From: Pseudomonas ceruminis
GTDB taxonomy: Bacteria; Pseudomonadota; Gammaproteobacteria; Pseudomonadales; Pseudomonadaceae
Direction of reading: 5' to 3'
DNA: 64,000 nt
Assembly: GCF_021602025.1 (NCBI RefSeq)
Contig: NZ_BQHW01000003.1
Span: 310,001 to 374,000, forward strand
In this document: one piece after another, positions 1-8,123 of the stretch
Position numbering within the stretch: the first letter of the stretch is position 1
How the letters are laid out: each line of letters opens with the position of its first letter
Notes under the pieces: model-generated
The model's input: only the letters and a program-made list of their open reading frames with translations
Databases searched by the model: none
What the model was told of the DNA's origin: nothing
Translations under genes and position numbers: made by a program

Positions 1-140
1 CCGGCATGCCACAGCTGGTTGGCCAGCACCTGATAGACCACGGTGGGCGACACGCTGGTTTCACCTATCGCGGTACCGGCCAGCAGCGCCGCCAGCAAGG
101 CCGCCAGCGCCAGGGCACTGCAGGGCAACAGACGCTTCAT
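1..140 (-). CDS. FecCD/BtuC-type ABC permease, N-terminal fragment
   Basis: Only the first 46 codons lie in the window; the gene continues past base 1. The visible protein begins MKRLLPCSALALAALLAALL, a positively charged start followed by a hydrophobic segment, as in the first membrane helix of iron-chelate/B12 permeases. Its ATG shares one base with the TGA of the upstream binding-protein gene, so the two are translationally coupled. The upstream partners are a periplasmic binding protein and a TonB receptor with a cobalamin riboswitch, so this is probably the membrane channel of a corrinoid or metal-chelate importer. The family call rests mainly on context because little of the protein is visible. 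Confidence 0.6.
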   Translation of the reverse strand, partial: MKRLLPCSALALAALLAALLAGTAIGETSVSPTVVYQVLANQLWHA

Positions 141-1150
141 CACGGCGCTGCCGTACCGCGGGCAAAGGCCGCCGACAGCGTCTGCAGGCCACGGAACAAG
201 CGGATACCCGCCTGCATGGCATCGGCGTCGAGGATGATGATGCGGTTGTTCTTCACCGCATCCATGTTGCGGGTAACCGGGTCACTGTGGAGAAATTCGA
301 GTTTTTTCTGGTGGTCGTCAGCGGGGAAGCGGCGGCGGTCCATACGGGCGATGATCAGCCAGGTAGGGTTGGCCTTGGCCAGGGTTTCCCAGCCCACGGT
401 CGGCCATTCTTCGGTGGACTCCACGACGTTGCGCACGCCCAGGGTACGCAGCATGAAGTCGGCCACGCCCTGCCGGCCGGCGACATAGGGGTCCAGTTCC
501 AGGTCGGCACTGGAGAACCAGAACGCCGCCGACGTGTTGCTCAGGTCCTTGCCGGCCAGCTGCTGCTTGGCGCTGATCAGGCGGGCTTCGAGGTCTGTGT
601 TCAGGGCAGCGCCACGGTCTTGCACGTCAAAAATCTCGGCCAGCTGGCTGACGCTCTTGTAGATGCTCTGGACCTGAAACGCCTGCAGGCGGGTGCCATC
701 GGCGCCCACCAGGTTGTCCTTGCCTTCGCAGTCCGAGGGCAACAGGTAAGTGGGGATGTTCAGTTCGTTGAACTGTTCGCGGGTACCCACCACGCCCTGA
801 GCGCCAACCATCCACTCGAACTGCACGGCGACCAGTTGTGGGCGTTTGCCAACGACGGCCTCGAAGCTCGGGTCGTTGTCGGCCAGCCGCGGCACCTTGT
901 CGTTCAACGTCTTGAATTCTGGCAGCACGTTGTTGAACCACAGCGAGGTGCCTGCCAGTTTGTCACCCAGCCCCAGGGCATAGAGCATTTCGGTGCTGGC
1001 CTGGCCGATGGTTACGACGCGTTGGGGGGCGTGGCCGAACGTCTGCGTTACGCCGCAGTTGGCGATAGTCAGCGGGTAGTGGGTGACAGCGGCATGGGCG
1101 ATGCCGGTGAGGCTCAGGCCGGCGAGCAGGGTGACGAAACGGAGCAACAT
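140..1150 (-). CDS. Periplasmic substrate-binding protein of a corrinoid/metal-chelate ABC importer
   Basis: This 336-residue protein has a signal peptide of about 20 residues ending in the AHA region. The start of the class III binding-protein fold follows (APQRVVTIGQASTEMLYALG, then LVAVQFEWM), the pattern of Peripla_BP_2/BtuF/FecB proteins that hand substrate to FecCD permeases. It lies 307 bp downstream of the TonB receptor and overlaps the permease start by one base. Because the receptor leader is a cobalamin riboswitch, I infer a corrinoid, or possibly cobalt-chelate, substrate; the protein itself does not settle this. The ATG at 1150 begins directly with the signal peptide. Confidence 0.8.
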   Translation of the reverse strand: MLLRFVTLLAGLSLTGIAHAAVTHYPLTIANCGVTQTFGHAPQRVVTIGQASTEMLYALGLGDKLAGTSLWFNNVLPEFKTLNDKVPRLADNDPSFEAVVGKRPQLVAVQFEWMVGAQGVVGTREQFNELNIPTYLLPSDCEGKDNLVGADGTRLQAFQVQSIYKSVSQLAEIFDVQDRGAALNTDLEARLISAKQQLAGKDLSNTSAAFWFSSADLELDPYVAGRQGVADFMLRTLGVRNVVESTEEWPTVGWETLAKANPTWLIIARMDRRRFPADDHQKKLEFLHSDPVTRNMDAVKNNRIIILDADAMQAGIRLFRGLQTLSAAFARGTAAP

Positions 1151-1277
1151 GCTGGGCGATCTCCTATCGGACAGTCACGGAAGGAACGCACGGACAGGCG
1201 TCGCCAAGCGCCCGCGCAAGGTGGGGGCAATACGGCTGGCCAATCCCGGACACCCCGCCGGTTGGTGAATGTAGGCC

Positions 1278-1293
1278 GGCAGGTCTCCTGACG
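1278..1293 (-). promoter_or_regulatory. B12-box-like motif in the gap before the binding-protein gene
   Basis: Read on the minus strand, the segment is CGTCAGGAGACCTGCC, almost identical to the conserved B12 box at the 3' end of cobalamin riboswitches. It sits about 130 nt upstream of the binding-protein start. I could not find the other conserved aptamer blocks (the CCCCGCAACGGTA and CCACTG segments) upstream of it in this gap. It is therefore either a remnant of a second riboswitch, a diverged one, or chance similarity. Confidence 0.4.
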
Positions 1294-1418
1294 GGTGCGT
1301 CTTGGCCTGGCTCCGCCTTTTTGATTCCGTGGTGGAAACCGGCGGGCCGCATGGTAGACCATCAGGCTGCCGGGTGAAACGCAAATTCAGAACATCGGCG
1401 CGGCGCCGAGTTTTGAGT

Positions 1419-1450
1419 TGTCAGCACCGGCCCTAGCGCCGGCGCTGACA
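1419..1450 (-). terminator. Hairpin after the TonB receptor gene
   Basis: Two 12-base arms (TGTCAGCACCGG and CCGGCGCTGACA) can pair with one mismatch around an 8-base loop, directly after the receptor stop codon. There is no long T-run, so it may attenuate read-through or stabilise the receptor mRNA rather than terminate fully; the binding-protein gene lies downstream on the same strand. Confidence 0.5.
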
Positions 1451-1457
1451 CTTCAAA

Positions 1458-3587
1458 TCAAAAACTGTAATCCACCGTCGCGAAATAGGCGCGGGGCGTT
1501 CCCATGATCCATTGCTCGCCACTGAAGGCAGCAGCCACGTACTCGCGGTCGAACAGGTTGTTCACCTGCAATCCCAGCCGCACATCCGGCAACACCTGCC
1601 AGCCGATGTTGGCATCGACCACGGTGTACCCTGGCGCGCGCTGGGTGTTGGCGGTATTGGCGTAGCGCTCATCCACATAACGGGCGCCGATGCCAGCCTC
1701 GACCTGCTGGCCGAAGCCCTTGCTCAACCACAGGTTGGCGGTGCGCCGTGGCACGTTGGCCGGGCGGTTGCCGGCGCGGTCCTGCGGCACGCCGCCGACC
1801 ATCTGGTCGAAGTCGTCGTACTTGGCGCGTACCACCGAGGCATTGGCCGAAACGTGCCACTGGTGCGCCAAGGCCAGTTCAAGTGTCGCCTCCAGGCCAT
1901 CGGAGGTCTGTTGCCCGGCCTGCTGTTTTTCGTGGGTGACAGGGTCATCCACCAGCAGTTTTTTCTTGACGATGTGGTAGGCCGCCAGCGTCCATTCACC
2001 GCGCCCTTCCCAGAAACGCTGCTTGAGCCCCAGCTCGGTCTGCTTCGACTCGGTCAGGTCGTAGTTCATCTGCGTCGGGTTTAGGCTGATGAGGTTGTTC
2101 ACCCCGTCCTCACTGGTGGAGTACTGGCCATACAGCGACATGTCATCGTTGACCGCGAACACCAGCCCGGCGCGCCAGTTGCCGCCTTGCAGGCTGCGGT
2201 CGCTACGGGTGTCGTTGGTGAGGTTGTCACGGTCGATGTGGTTCTGGTCGCGGCGTACACCGGTCACCAGCGACAGGCGCTCAGTCAGTTGCAGGCGGTT
2301 CTCGGCGAACAGGGCGAAGGTATGGGTGGTGGAGAGCGTCTGTGGGCGCAGTGGCGAATCACTGTGGAACCAACCTGGCGTTGGGTTCCATGGGTCGACA
2401 TAGTCACCAGGCTCAGCATCGATGTACGGCGAGTTGCTGTCGACGTTGAAGCGAATCTTGTTGTACTCGGCACCGACCATCGTCCTGCTCGCCAGGCCGA
2501 ACAGCGAATGGTCAAAGGTGAAGGTCTGGCGGTCGCCGATCTGTTCCTGGTTGTGCTTGATCTCCAGGTAACTGCCGCGCTGGAGTTGGCCCAGGTCGGC
2601 GTCCCAGCTGTAGTCCTCGGCATTGCGCCAGTGGCGGCGGCTCTTGATGTAGTAGAGCTGGTTGCTGGCGCTGAGCTGGTCGTTGAGGGTCCAGTCGGTG
2701 GTGAAGCGGGTCCATTCATCGTGGTAGCGCTGCACGTCGTTGTGGATGTTGAAGTTCTTCTTGCGCAGGCTGCTGCGGTAGTGGCCGTCGATCAGCGGGG
2801 TGCCGTAGTAGTTGGCCGGCTCGGCATCGCCGCGCTCATGGGCCAGGGTGAAGCTCAGGTCGTCGGTGGCGTCGAAACGCAGCGCGGCACTCAGGGCCAG
2901 GCTGCGTGAGTCGGTGCGGTCCACCCAGCCGTTGCCAGCCTGCTGGTTCAGGGTAACCCGGTAGCTCAGGCGCTCGCTGAGGCTGCCGCCGCTGTCCAGG
3001 CCCAGTTGCTGGCGGTCCCAGGAGCCGTAGCCCAGGCGCAGGTGGTTGTGAATGTCGCCGGTGAACGGTTTTTTCGGGATGACGTTGACCACCGCACCGG
3101 TGGCACCCTCGCCATACAGCACCGAGGCCGGGCCACGGATCACGTCGATGCGCTCGACCATCCAGGGGTCTACCGGGAAGGTCTGGGTACCGGCACCGGT
3201 GTACAGGCGTGCGCCATCGAACAGTGTCATCACCGAGCCATGTCCGTCAAAACCGCGAGCCGACAGGCCCGTGCCACCGTCACCCGGGGTGCCGGTGAAG
3301 GTGATGCCCGGCGAGCGGGTCACGGCATCCTGAACGGTGACGTTGTTGCGCTGCTGGATGTGTTCGGCCGTGATGCTGCTGGTGCTGGCCGGGGTTTCCA
3401 GGGCGCTGAGGTTCAGCCGTGAGCCAGCCTGGGTGGGCGTCGCAAGGTCGACTACCTGAGCATCGCGGGTGTCCGTAATGGCCGTGGAGGGGAGTGCCAG
3501 GACCGCCTTGTCGTGGTCGTCGGCCAAGGCCGGGAGGGTGACTGCCAGGCAGGCCGCCAGAGGGTGAAGCTTGAAGAAACGGGACAT
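1458..3587 (-). CDS. TonB-dependent outer-membrane receptor under cobalamin riboswitch control
   Basis: This 709-residue outer-membrane receptor has a signal peptide ending in LPALA. A plug domain follows, with the typical SITAEHIQQRNNVTVQDAV region and the ERIDVIRGPASVLYGEGATG motif, then a long beta-barrel ending in the aromatic residue of VDYSF. No STN signalling domain precedes the plug, so it is a transporter and not a sigma/anti-sigma transducer. I chose the ATG at 3587 because it starts the signal peptide and has a GGAAAG ribosome site; an upstream in-frame start at 3644 would add 19 non-signal residues. The plug resembles catecholate-siderophore receptors, but the leader is a cobalamin riboswitch and the genes downstream are BtuFC-like. 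A corrinoid substrate is an inference. Confidence 0.85.
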   Translation of the reverse strand: MSRFFKLHPLAACLAVTLPALADDHDKAVLALPSTAITDTRDAQVVDLATPTQAGSRLNLSALETPASTSSITAEHIQQRNNVTVQDAVTRSPGITFTGTPGDGGTGLSARGFDGHGSVMTLFDGARLYTGAGTQTFPVDPWMVERIDVIRGPASVLYGEGATGAVVNVIPKKPFTGDIHNHLRLGYGSWDRQQLGLDSGGSLSERLSYRVTLNQQAGNGWVDRTDSRSLALSAALRFDATDDLSFTLAHERGDAEPANYYGTPLIDGHYRSSLRKKNFNIHNDVQRYHDEWTRFTTDWTLNDQLSASNQLYYIKSRRHWRNAEDYSWDADLGQLQRGSYLEIKHNQEQIGDRQTFTFDHSLFGLASRTMVGAEYNKIRFNVDSNSPYIDAEPGDYVDPWNPTPGWFHSDSPLRPQTLSTTHTFALFAENRLQLTERLSLVTGVRRDQNHIDRDNLTNDTRSDRSLQGGNWRAGLVFAVNDDMSLYGQYSTSEDGVNNLISLNPTQMNYDLTESKQTELGLKQRFWEGRGEWTLAAYHIVKKKLLVDDPVTHEKQQAGQQTSDGLEATLELALAHQWHVSANASVVRAKYDDFDQMVGGVPQDRAGNRPANVPRRTANLWLSKGFGQQVEAGIGARYVDERYANTANTQRAPGYTVVDANIGWQVLPDVRLGLQVNNLFDREYVAAAFSGEQWIMGTPRAYFATVDYSF

Positions 3588-3699
3588 GTCTTTCCACTGT
3601 TGCAGGAATGAATGGATCCCGGTGGAGAACACGCAAAGGCACAACCACGCACGCAGGCGCGCACGCAGATACCGGCCTGCGCCCGCCCACCGCGGGTTG

Positions 3700-3890
3700 C
3701 CAAGTAACGCTTCAGGCCGGTCTCCGGGCTTGCGAGGGTCATGAGGCCTTCACCTTCCCATGCAGGTGCACAGTGGTGTATCGAAGGCATCGCTCGCTTA
3801 CCGTTGCGGGGGCAGCGCCGGACTTGTCGTGAACCACGACGCACCGGCTTCCCGTTTCACCCTGCGCTCGGCGGCGCAGGACACCTGAAA
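3700..3890 (-). ncRNA. Cobalamin riboswitch in the receptor leader
   Basis: On the minus strand the conserved blocks appear in the correct order: a 5' stem with GGGAAGCCGGTGC, then GCTGCCCCCGCAACGGTAAG (about 3797-3817), CACCACTG (about 3771-3778), GGGAAGG, and the B12 box AGCCCGGAGACCGGCCTG (3713-3730). This is the class I cobalamin aptamer. It lies about 110 nt before the receptor ATG. In this family, cobalamin binding lowers expression of the downstream uptake genes. A good sigma-70 promoter is placed so that transcription would begin at about 3893, right at the aptamer 5' end. Confidence 0.93.
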
Positions 3891-3899
3891 CTGGCGCGC

Positions 3900-3928
3900 A
3901 TATGACCATTGGTCAGCGCGCACGTCAA
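3900..3928 (-). promoter_or_regulatory. Sigma-70 promoter with a 13-bp palindrome in the spacer
   Basis: On the minus strand, TTGACG (3923-3928) and TCATAT (3900-3905) are 17 bp apart and sit just upstream of the cobalamin riboswitch. The -35 matches 5 of 6 consensus bases; the -10 is weaker. The perfect palindrome TGACCATTGGTCA (3903-3915) overlaps the -10 and spacer, a position where a repressor would block polymerase. No regulator is encoded next to it. Confidence 0.55.
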
Positions 3929-3969
3929 TGGGGTACGTAACAACACACAGGGTGCCGTATGTATGCCTG

Positions 3970-5118
3970 TCAGTGCGCACCCGCCCCCTTGCTCAGGTCA
4001 CTCTGCGCCCATTGCGTGTAGATGCAGGCATCAGCCACTGCCCAGCGTACCTTCACGCTGGCCCCCGGCTGCATCGCCATGCCTGCCGCAGACAGCGCCT
4101 TGACGGTAAGCTCAGTACCGCCGGCGGTGAGCACATGGCAGGTCTGGCTTTCGCCCAGGAACAGCACTTCAGTGACCTTGGCACTGACTTCATTCCAGCC
4201 CGCTGGCAGCGGTTGGCGTGCGGCTTGCTCTGTGGTCAGGGCCAGGGCCTTTTCCGGGCGCACCATGATCAGTGCCTCCTGCCCGGTGGCCAGGCCCGCG
4301 GTCAGGCGCATCGCTACAGGCTGGCCTTCGAAGCTGGCCGCGCCATGGCTGCTGGCCTTGACCTGAAGGAAATTCGAGTTGCCCAGGAACGACGCAACAA
4401 AGGCATTGGGCGGATTCTGGTAGAGGTCGTAGCCGGTGCCGAGGCCGACGACCTTGCCGTGGCTGAAGATGGCGATGCGCTGGGACAGACGCATGGCCTC
4501 TTCCTGGTCGTGGGTCACATAGACGATGGTAATGCCCAGCCGACGGTGCAGTTGGCGCAGCTCGTCCTGCAGGTCCTCGCGCAGTTTCTTGTCCAGCGCG
4601 CCAAGCGGTTCGTCCATCAGCAGGATACGTGGCTCATAGACCAATGCCCGGGCAATGGCCACGCGCTGTTGCTGGCCGCCAGACAGCTGCGCCGGCTTGC
4701 GATGGGCGAACGCCTCCAGTTGCACCAGCTTGAGCATGGCCTCGACCCGTTTGTGGGTTTCGCTGGCGCCCAACTTGCGGATGGCGAGCGGGAAGGCGAT
4801 GTTGTCGCGCACATTCAGGTGCGGAAACAGCGAATAGCGCTGGAACACCATACCGATGTCACGCTTGTGCGGTGGCACGTTTACCAGCGACTGGCCATCG
4901 ACCAGGATTTCGCCGCTGCTTGGCGTCTCGAACCCGGCGAGCATCGACAGGGTGGTGGACTTGCCCGAGCCGCTGGAGCCGAGAAAGGTCAGGAACTCAC
5001 CGTCCTGGATCTCTAGGTTGAGGTTGTCCACGGCGGTGAAGTCGCCGTAGTGCTTGTTCAACCCGCGAAGGCTGACCAGGGGTTTGTGGTGCGCATTGTC
5101 TTTGATGACTGCACTCAT
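3970..5118 (-). CDS. ABC transporter ATP-binding protein, PotA-like
   Basis: The 382-residue ATPase energises import by the three genes upstream in the operon. Visible motifs are Walker A GSSGSGKST (about residues 50-58), the Q-loop in MVFQRYSLFPH, signature LSGGQQQRVA, Walker B ILLMDEPLGALD and the H-loop YVTHDQEEA. A C-terminal TOBE-like domain contains LIMVRPEKALAL. This is the layout of the spermidine/putrescine and thiamine-type importers. The ATG at 5118 is preceded by GGAGAG; an in-frame start at 5190 would run into the upstream gene's end and add unrelated residues. It is the last gene of the operon, and transcription runs toward the riboswitch promoter of the next minus-strand unit. 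Confidence 0.92.
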   Translation of the reverse strand: MSAVIKDNAHHKPLVSLRGLNKHYGDFTAVDNLNLEIQDGEFLTFLGSSGSGKSTTLSMLAGFETPSSGEILVDGQSLVNVPPHKRDIGMVFQRYSLFPHLNVRDNIAFPLAIRKLGASETHKRVEAMLKLVQLEAFAHRKPAQLSGGQQQRVAIARALVYEPRILLMDEPLGALDKKLREDLQDELRQLHRRLGITIVYVTHDQEEAMRLSQRIAIFSHGKVVGLGTGYDLYQNPPNAFVASFLGNSNFLQVKASSHGAASFEGQPVAMRLTAGLATGQEALIMVRPEKALALTTEQAARQPLPAGWNEVSAKVTEVLFLGESQTCHVLTAGGTELTVKALSAAGMAMQPGASVKVRWAVADACIYTQWAQSDLSKGAGAH

Positions 5119-5137
5119 TGTTGTTCTCTCCGGGTAC

Positions 5138-5947
5138 TCAAGCGTTGGCGTCGGTACGCCGGCGCAAAGCGGCGGCCACGACCATGACAAGCAGCGACAG
5201 GCCGATCAGCAGCGTCGAGGCGACGGCAATCACTGGGCTCAGGTCCTGGCGCAGGGTGGTCCACATTTTTACCGGCAGGGTCTGCAGATCGGGGCTGGCC
5301 ATCATCACGCTGAGCACCACCTCATCCCACGACACGAGAAAGGCGAACAGCCCGCCGGCAATCATCCCAGGGCGAATGGCCGGGAAGGTCACCTTGAAGA
5401 TCGCTTGCAGGCGCGAGGCGCCGCAGATCACTGCGGCGTCCTCGATCGACTGGTCGAACAGCTTGAGCGAGTTGATGATCGAAATGATGGTAAAGGGCAG
5501 GGCGACGATCACATGGCTGACCACGAAGGCGAACAGCGTGCCGGTGTAGCCAAGCTTGAGGAAAAGTGCGTACACCGCCACAGCGATGATCACCAGCGGC
5601 ACGATCATCGGCATGGTGAACAGGCCATAGAGCAGTTCGCGGCCGGGAAAGCGGCCACGGACCAGGGCGAATGCGGTGGGCAGGCCCAGCAGCACGGCAG
5701 CGAGGGTGGTCAGCACCGCGACCTTGAGGCTGGCCAGGGCCGCATCCATCCACTCAGGGTTGGAGAAGAACTGGCCGTACCACTTGAAGGTCCAGCCCGG
5801 TGGCGGGAATACCAGCCACTGCGAAGACCCGAACGACAGCAGCACGATGAACACCACCGGCAGCAGCAAAAAGGCCGCGATGACCCCGGTGGTCAGGTAC
5901 AAGCCCGTACGCAACGGGCGACCCATGGCATTGGGTGACAGGAGCAT
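5138..5947 (-). CDS. ABC transporter permease, PotC-like
   Basis: This 269-residue inner-membrane protein has about six hydrophobic helices. The cytoplasmic EAA-type loop (DAAVICGASRLQAIFKVTFPAI) contacts the ATPase. It resembles the PotC/YdcV subunits. It begins 6 nt after the stop of the preceding permease, and that gene's end supplies a GAGGTAA ribosome site. It is the third gene of the four-gene transporter operon. Confidence 0.9.
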   Translation of the reverse strand: MLLSPNAMGRPLRTGLYLTTGVIAAFLLLPVVFIVLLSFGSSQWLVFPPPGWTFKWYGQFFSNPEWMDAALASLKVAVLTTLAAVLLGLPTAFALVRGRFPGRELLYGLFTMPMIVPLVIIAVAVYALFLKLGYTGTLFAFVVSHVIVALPFTIISIINSLKLFDQSIEDAAVICGASRLQAIFKVTFPAIRPGMIAGGLFAFLVSWDEVVLSVMMASPDLQTLPVKMWTTLRQDLSPVIAVASTLLIGLSLLVMVVAAALRRRTDANA

Positions 5948-5953
5948 GGCAAA

Positions 5954-6856
5954 TTACCTCGCGGTGCCAACCGGCGATTCCGGCTGCAGCTTCAGGTACA
6001 GGTAGAAGAGCACCAGCGTGATCACTACCAGCAGTGCGGCGGCGGCGCTGGCCAGGCCCCAGTTGAGGAACGACTGCACCTGCTGGATGATGAATTCGGG
6101 CAGCATCATGTTCTGCGCGCCACCGAGCAGCGCCGGGGTGACGTAGTAACCGAGCGACATCACGAACACCATCAGCGCACCGGAGAACAGCCCCGAGCGG
6201 CACAGCGGCAGGAACACCTTCCAGAAGTTGGTCCACGGGCTTGCCCCGCAGATCGAACCGGCCTGCAGCACCATGGGGTCGATGGCATGCATGGTCGCCT
6301 GCAAGGGCAGCACGATGAACGGGATCATGATGTAGCTCATGCCGATCACCACGCCGGTCAGGTTGTGCACCATCTCCAGCGGCGCATCGATGATGCCCAG
6401 GGCCATCAGCACCTTGTTGATCACCCCCGAGCTTTGCAGCAGCACCAGCCACGAGTAGGTGCGGGCCAGCAGGCTGGTCCACATCGACAGCAGCACGATG
6501 TTCAGCAGCCAGCGGCCCCAGCCGTTGGGCACCAGGGTTATTGCCCAGGCCAGTGGAAAACCCAGCAGGACGCTGATCAGGGTGACCACGCCAGCCACCG
6601 AAAAGGTATTGAACAGTACCCGCGCATAGGCCGAATTGGCGAACAGCTGCTCGTAGTTGCCCAAACCCGGCACCGGCTCCAGTACCCCGCGCAGCAGCAG
6701 GCCGATCAGCGGGGCGAAAAAGAACAGGCCAAGAAACAGCAGGGCCGGTAGCAGGTTGCGGCTGCCTTTCCAGCGGCGGCTCAGTGGCTCGCGGCGAGGG
6801 GCCGCGCCCGTGGGCGCACCTTGCGCGTTGTGCAGGGCGTTGATGGCGACTTTCAT
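5954..6856 (-). CDS. ABC transporter permease, PotB-like
   Basis: The 300-residue inner-membrane permease has a hydrophilic N-terminal tail of about 45 residues, six predicted helices and an EAA loop (MVLQAGSICGASPWTNFWKVFLPLC). It pairs with the next gene to form the channel. I placed the start at the ATG (6856) that overlaps the binding-protein stop in ATGA form; the alternative start four codons upstream lies inside the binding-protein gene. Confidence 0.9.
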   Translation of the reverse strand: MKVAINALHNAQGAPTGAAPRREPLSRRWKGSRNLLPALLFLGLFFFAPLIGLLLRGVLEPVPGLGNYEQLFANSAYARVLFNTFSVAGVVTLISVLLGFPLAWAITLVPNGWGRWLLNIVLLSMWTSLLARTYSWLVLLQSSGVINKVLMALGIIDAPLEMVHNLTGVVIGMSYIMIPFIVLPLQATMHAIDPMVLQAGSICGASPWTNFWKVFLPLCRSGLFSGALMVFVMSLGYYVTPALLGGAQNMMLPEFIIQQVQSFLNWGLASAAAALLVVITLVLFYLYLKLQPESPVGTAR

Positions 6857-7878
6857 TTGACCAACCACTCATTCCAGCGCGCGGCGATGGTTTGGCCGTT
6901 CTTGGCCCAGTAGGCGAAGTCCAGTGTCACCTGGTCCTGGACATAGGCGGTTGGCAGGTTGGGCGCGAGATCTTTATCGAGCTTGGCGACGCTGTCGATG
7001 TTTACCGGTGCGTACGCCGTCTTGTTGGCGAACTCGGCCTGGCCTTCGGCGCTGCTGGCGTTCGCCAGGAACTTCATGGCGGCGTCCTTGTTCCTGGCGC
7101 CTTTGGGGATGACCCGCAAATCGGCCATGACCAGGTTCTGCTTCCAGCTCACGCCCACCGGCGCCCCGTCTTGCTGCAGGGCATAGACGCGGCCGTTCCA
7201 GAACTGCCCGAGCGAGGCTTCACCCGAGGCCAACAGCTGCTGTGACTGGGCGCCACCGCCCCACCAGACGATGTCTTTCTTGATCGTGTCGAGCTTTTTG
7301 AAGGCGCGATCCAGGTCCAGTGGGTAGAGCTTGTCGGCGGGCACACCGTCGGCCAGCAGGGCCAGCTCCAGCACGCCGGGGCTAGGCCATTTGTACAGGG
7401 CGCGCTTGCCTGGGAACGTCTTGGTGTCGAACAGGGCGCTCCAGTCGACTGGTTTGTTGGCGCCGAGCTTGCCCTCGTTGTAGCCGAGCACGAAAGAGAA
7501 GAAGAACGAACCCACGCCATGGTCGGAGACAAAGCGCGGGTCGATCTTGTCGCGCTCAATGGTGGTGAAGTCCAGAGGTTCGAGCAGGCCTTCGCTGGCG
7601 GCACGCAAGGCAAAGTCGGCCTCCACGTCGACCACGTCCCACTGCACGTTGCCGCTTTCGACCATGGCCTTGAGCTTGCCGTAGTCGGTGGGGCCGTCCT
7701 GGACGACCTTGATGTCGGTCGATTTGGAGAACGGTACGGCCCACGCTTCCTTCTGGGCGTCCTGGGTGGTCCCGCCCCAGCTGACGAAGTTGAGGCTCTC
7801 GGCGGCCTGGGCAGCCTGACACGCCAAGGTCAGCAGGCTGGCAGACAGCACTGCGGTTACACGTTTGCTCAACAGCAT
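6853..7878 (-). CDS. Periplasmic substrate-binding protein, PotD-like
   Basis: The 341-residue family 1 extracellular binding protein has a signal peptide of about 25 residues ending near CQAAQAAES. The mature start LNFVSWGGTTQDAQKEAW and the later DGPTDYGKLKAMVESGNVQWDVVDVE match the polyamine/opine/ferric-type PotD group. I chose the ATG at 7878 because it opens the signal peptide and follows GAGGGCG; the frame stays open to 7935. First gene of the operon. A GntR-like operator lies about 150 bp upstream and nearly matches one upstream of the adjacent ribB paralogue. The ligand cannot be read from the sequence; polyamine is only a family default. Confidence 0.88.
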   Translation of the reverse strand: MLLSKRVTAVLSASLLTLACQAAQAAESLNFVSWGGTTQDAQKEAWAVPFSKSTDIKVVQDGPTDYGKLKAMVESGNVQWDVVDVEADFALRAASEGLLEPLDFTTIERDKIDPRFVSDHGVGSFFFSFVLGYNEGKLGANKPVDWSALFDTKTFPGKRALYKWPSPGVLELALLADGVPADKLYPLDLDRAFKKLDTIKKDIVWWGGGAQSQQLLASGEASLGQFWNGRVYALQQDGAPVGVSWKQNLVMADLRVIPKGARNKDAAMKFLANASSAEGQAEFANKTAYAPVNIDSVAKLDKDLAPNLPTAYVQDQVTLDFAYWAKNGQTIAARWNEWLVK

Positions 7879-8025
7879 GGTTACGCCCTCGTTGCTTTTT
7901 GTTATTCGAGGCGGGGCTGATGGTGCGCCCGCCAACAGTATTCGGGGAGCAGCTAAAACAAAGTGTGAAAGGCCGTAGGTGACGGTAGGTGGCGGCCTGC
8001 AAACTCAAGGTCTACGGGATATCAT

Positions 8026-8039
8026 ATTATGGTATTCCA
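8026..8039. promoter_or_regulatory. GntR-type operator upstream of the ABC operon
   Basis: The 14-bp segment ATTATGGTATTCCA contains the near-palindrome TGGTATTCCA, which fits the TnGTnnnnCnA pattern of FadR/GntR-family operators. It matches the segment at 9274-9287 at 13 of 14 positions. It lies upstream of the binding-protein gene of the Pot-like operon. Confidence 0.55.
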
Positions 8040-8123
8040 AGATTTTGGCAAGCGCGGAAGGCTACCGGCCATCACTCTGTGCCCCCGGGCGGTTACAATC
8101 CCAGCGCGGTAGCCATCGCCCCA

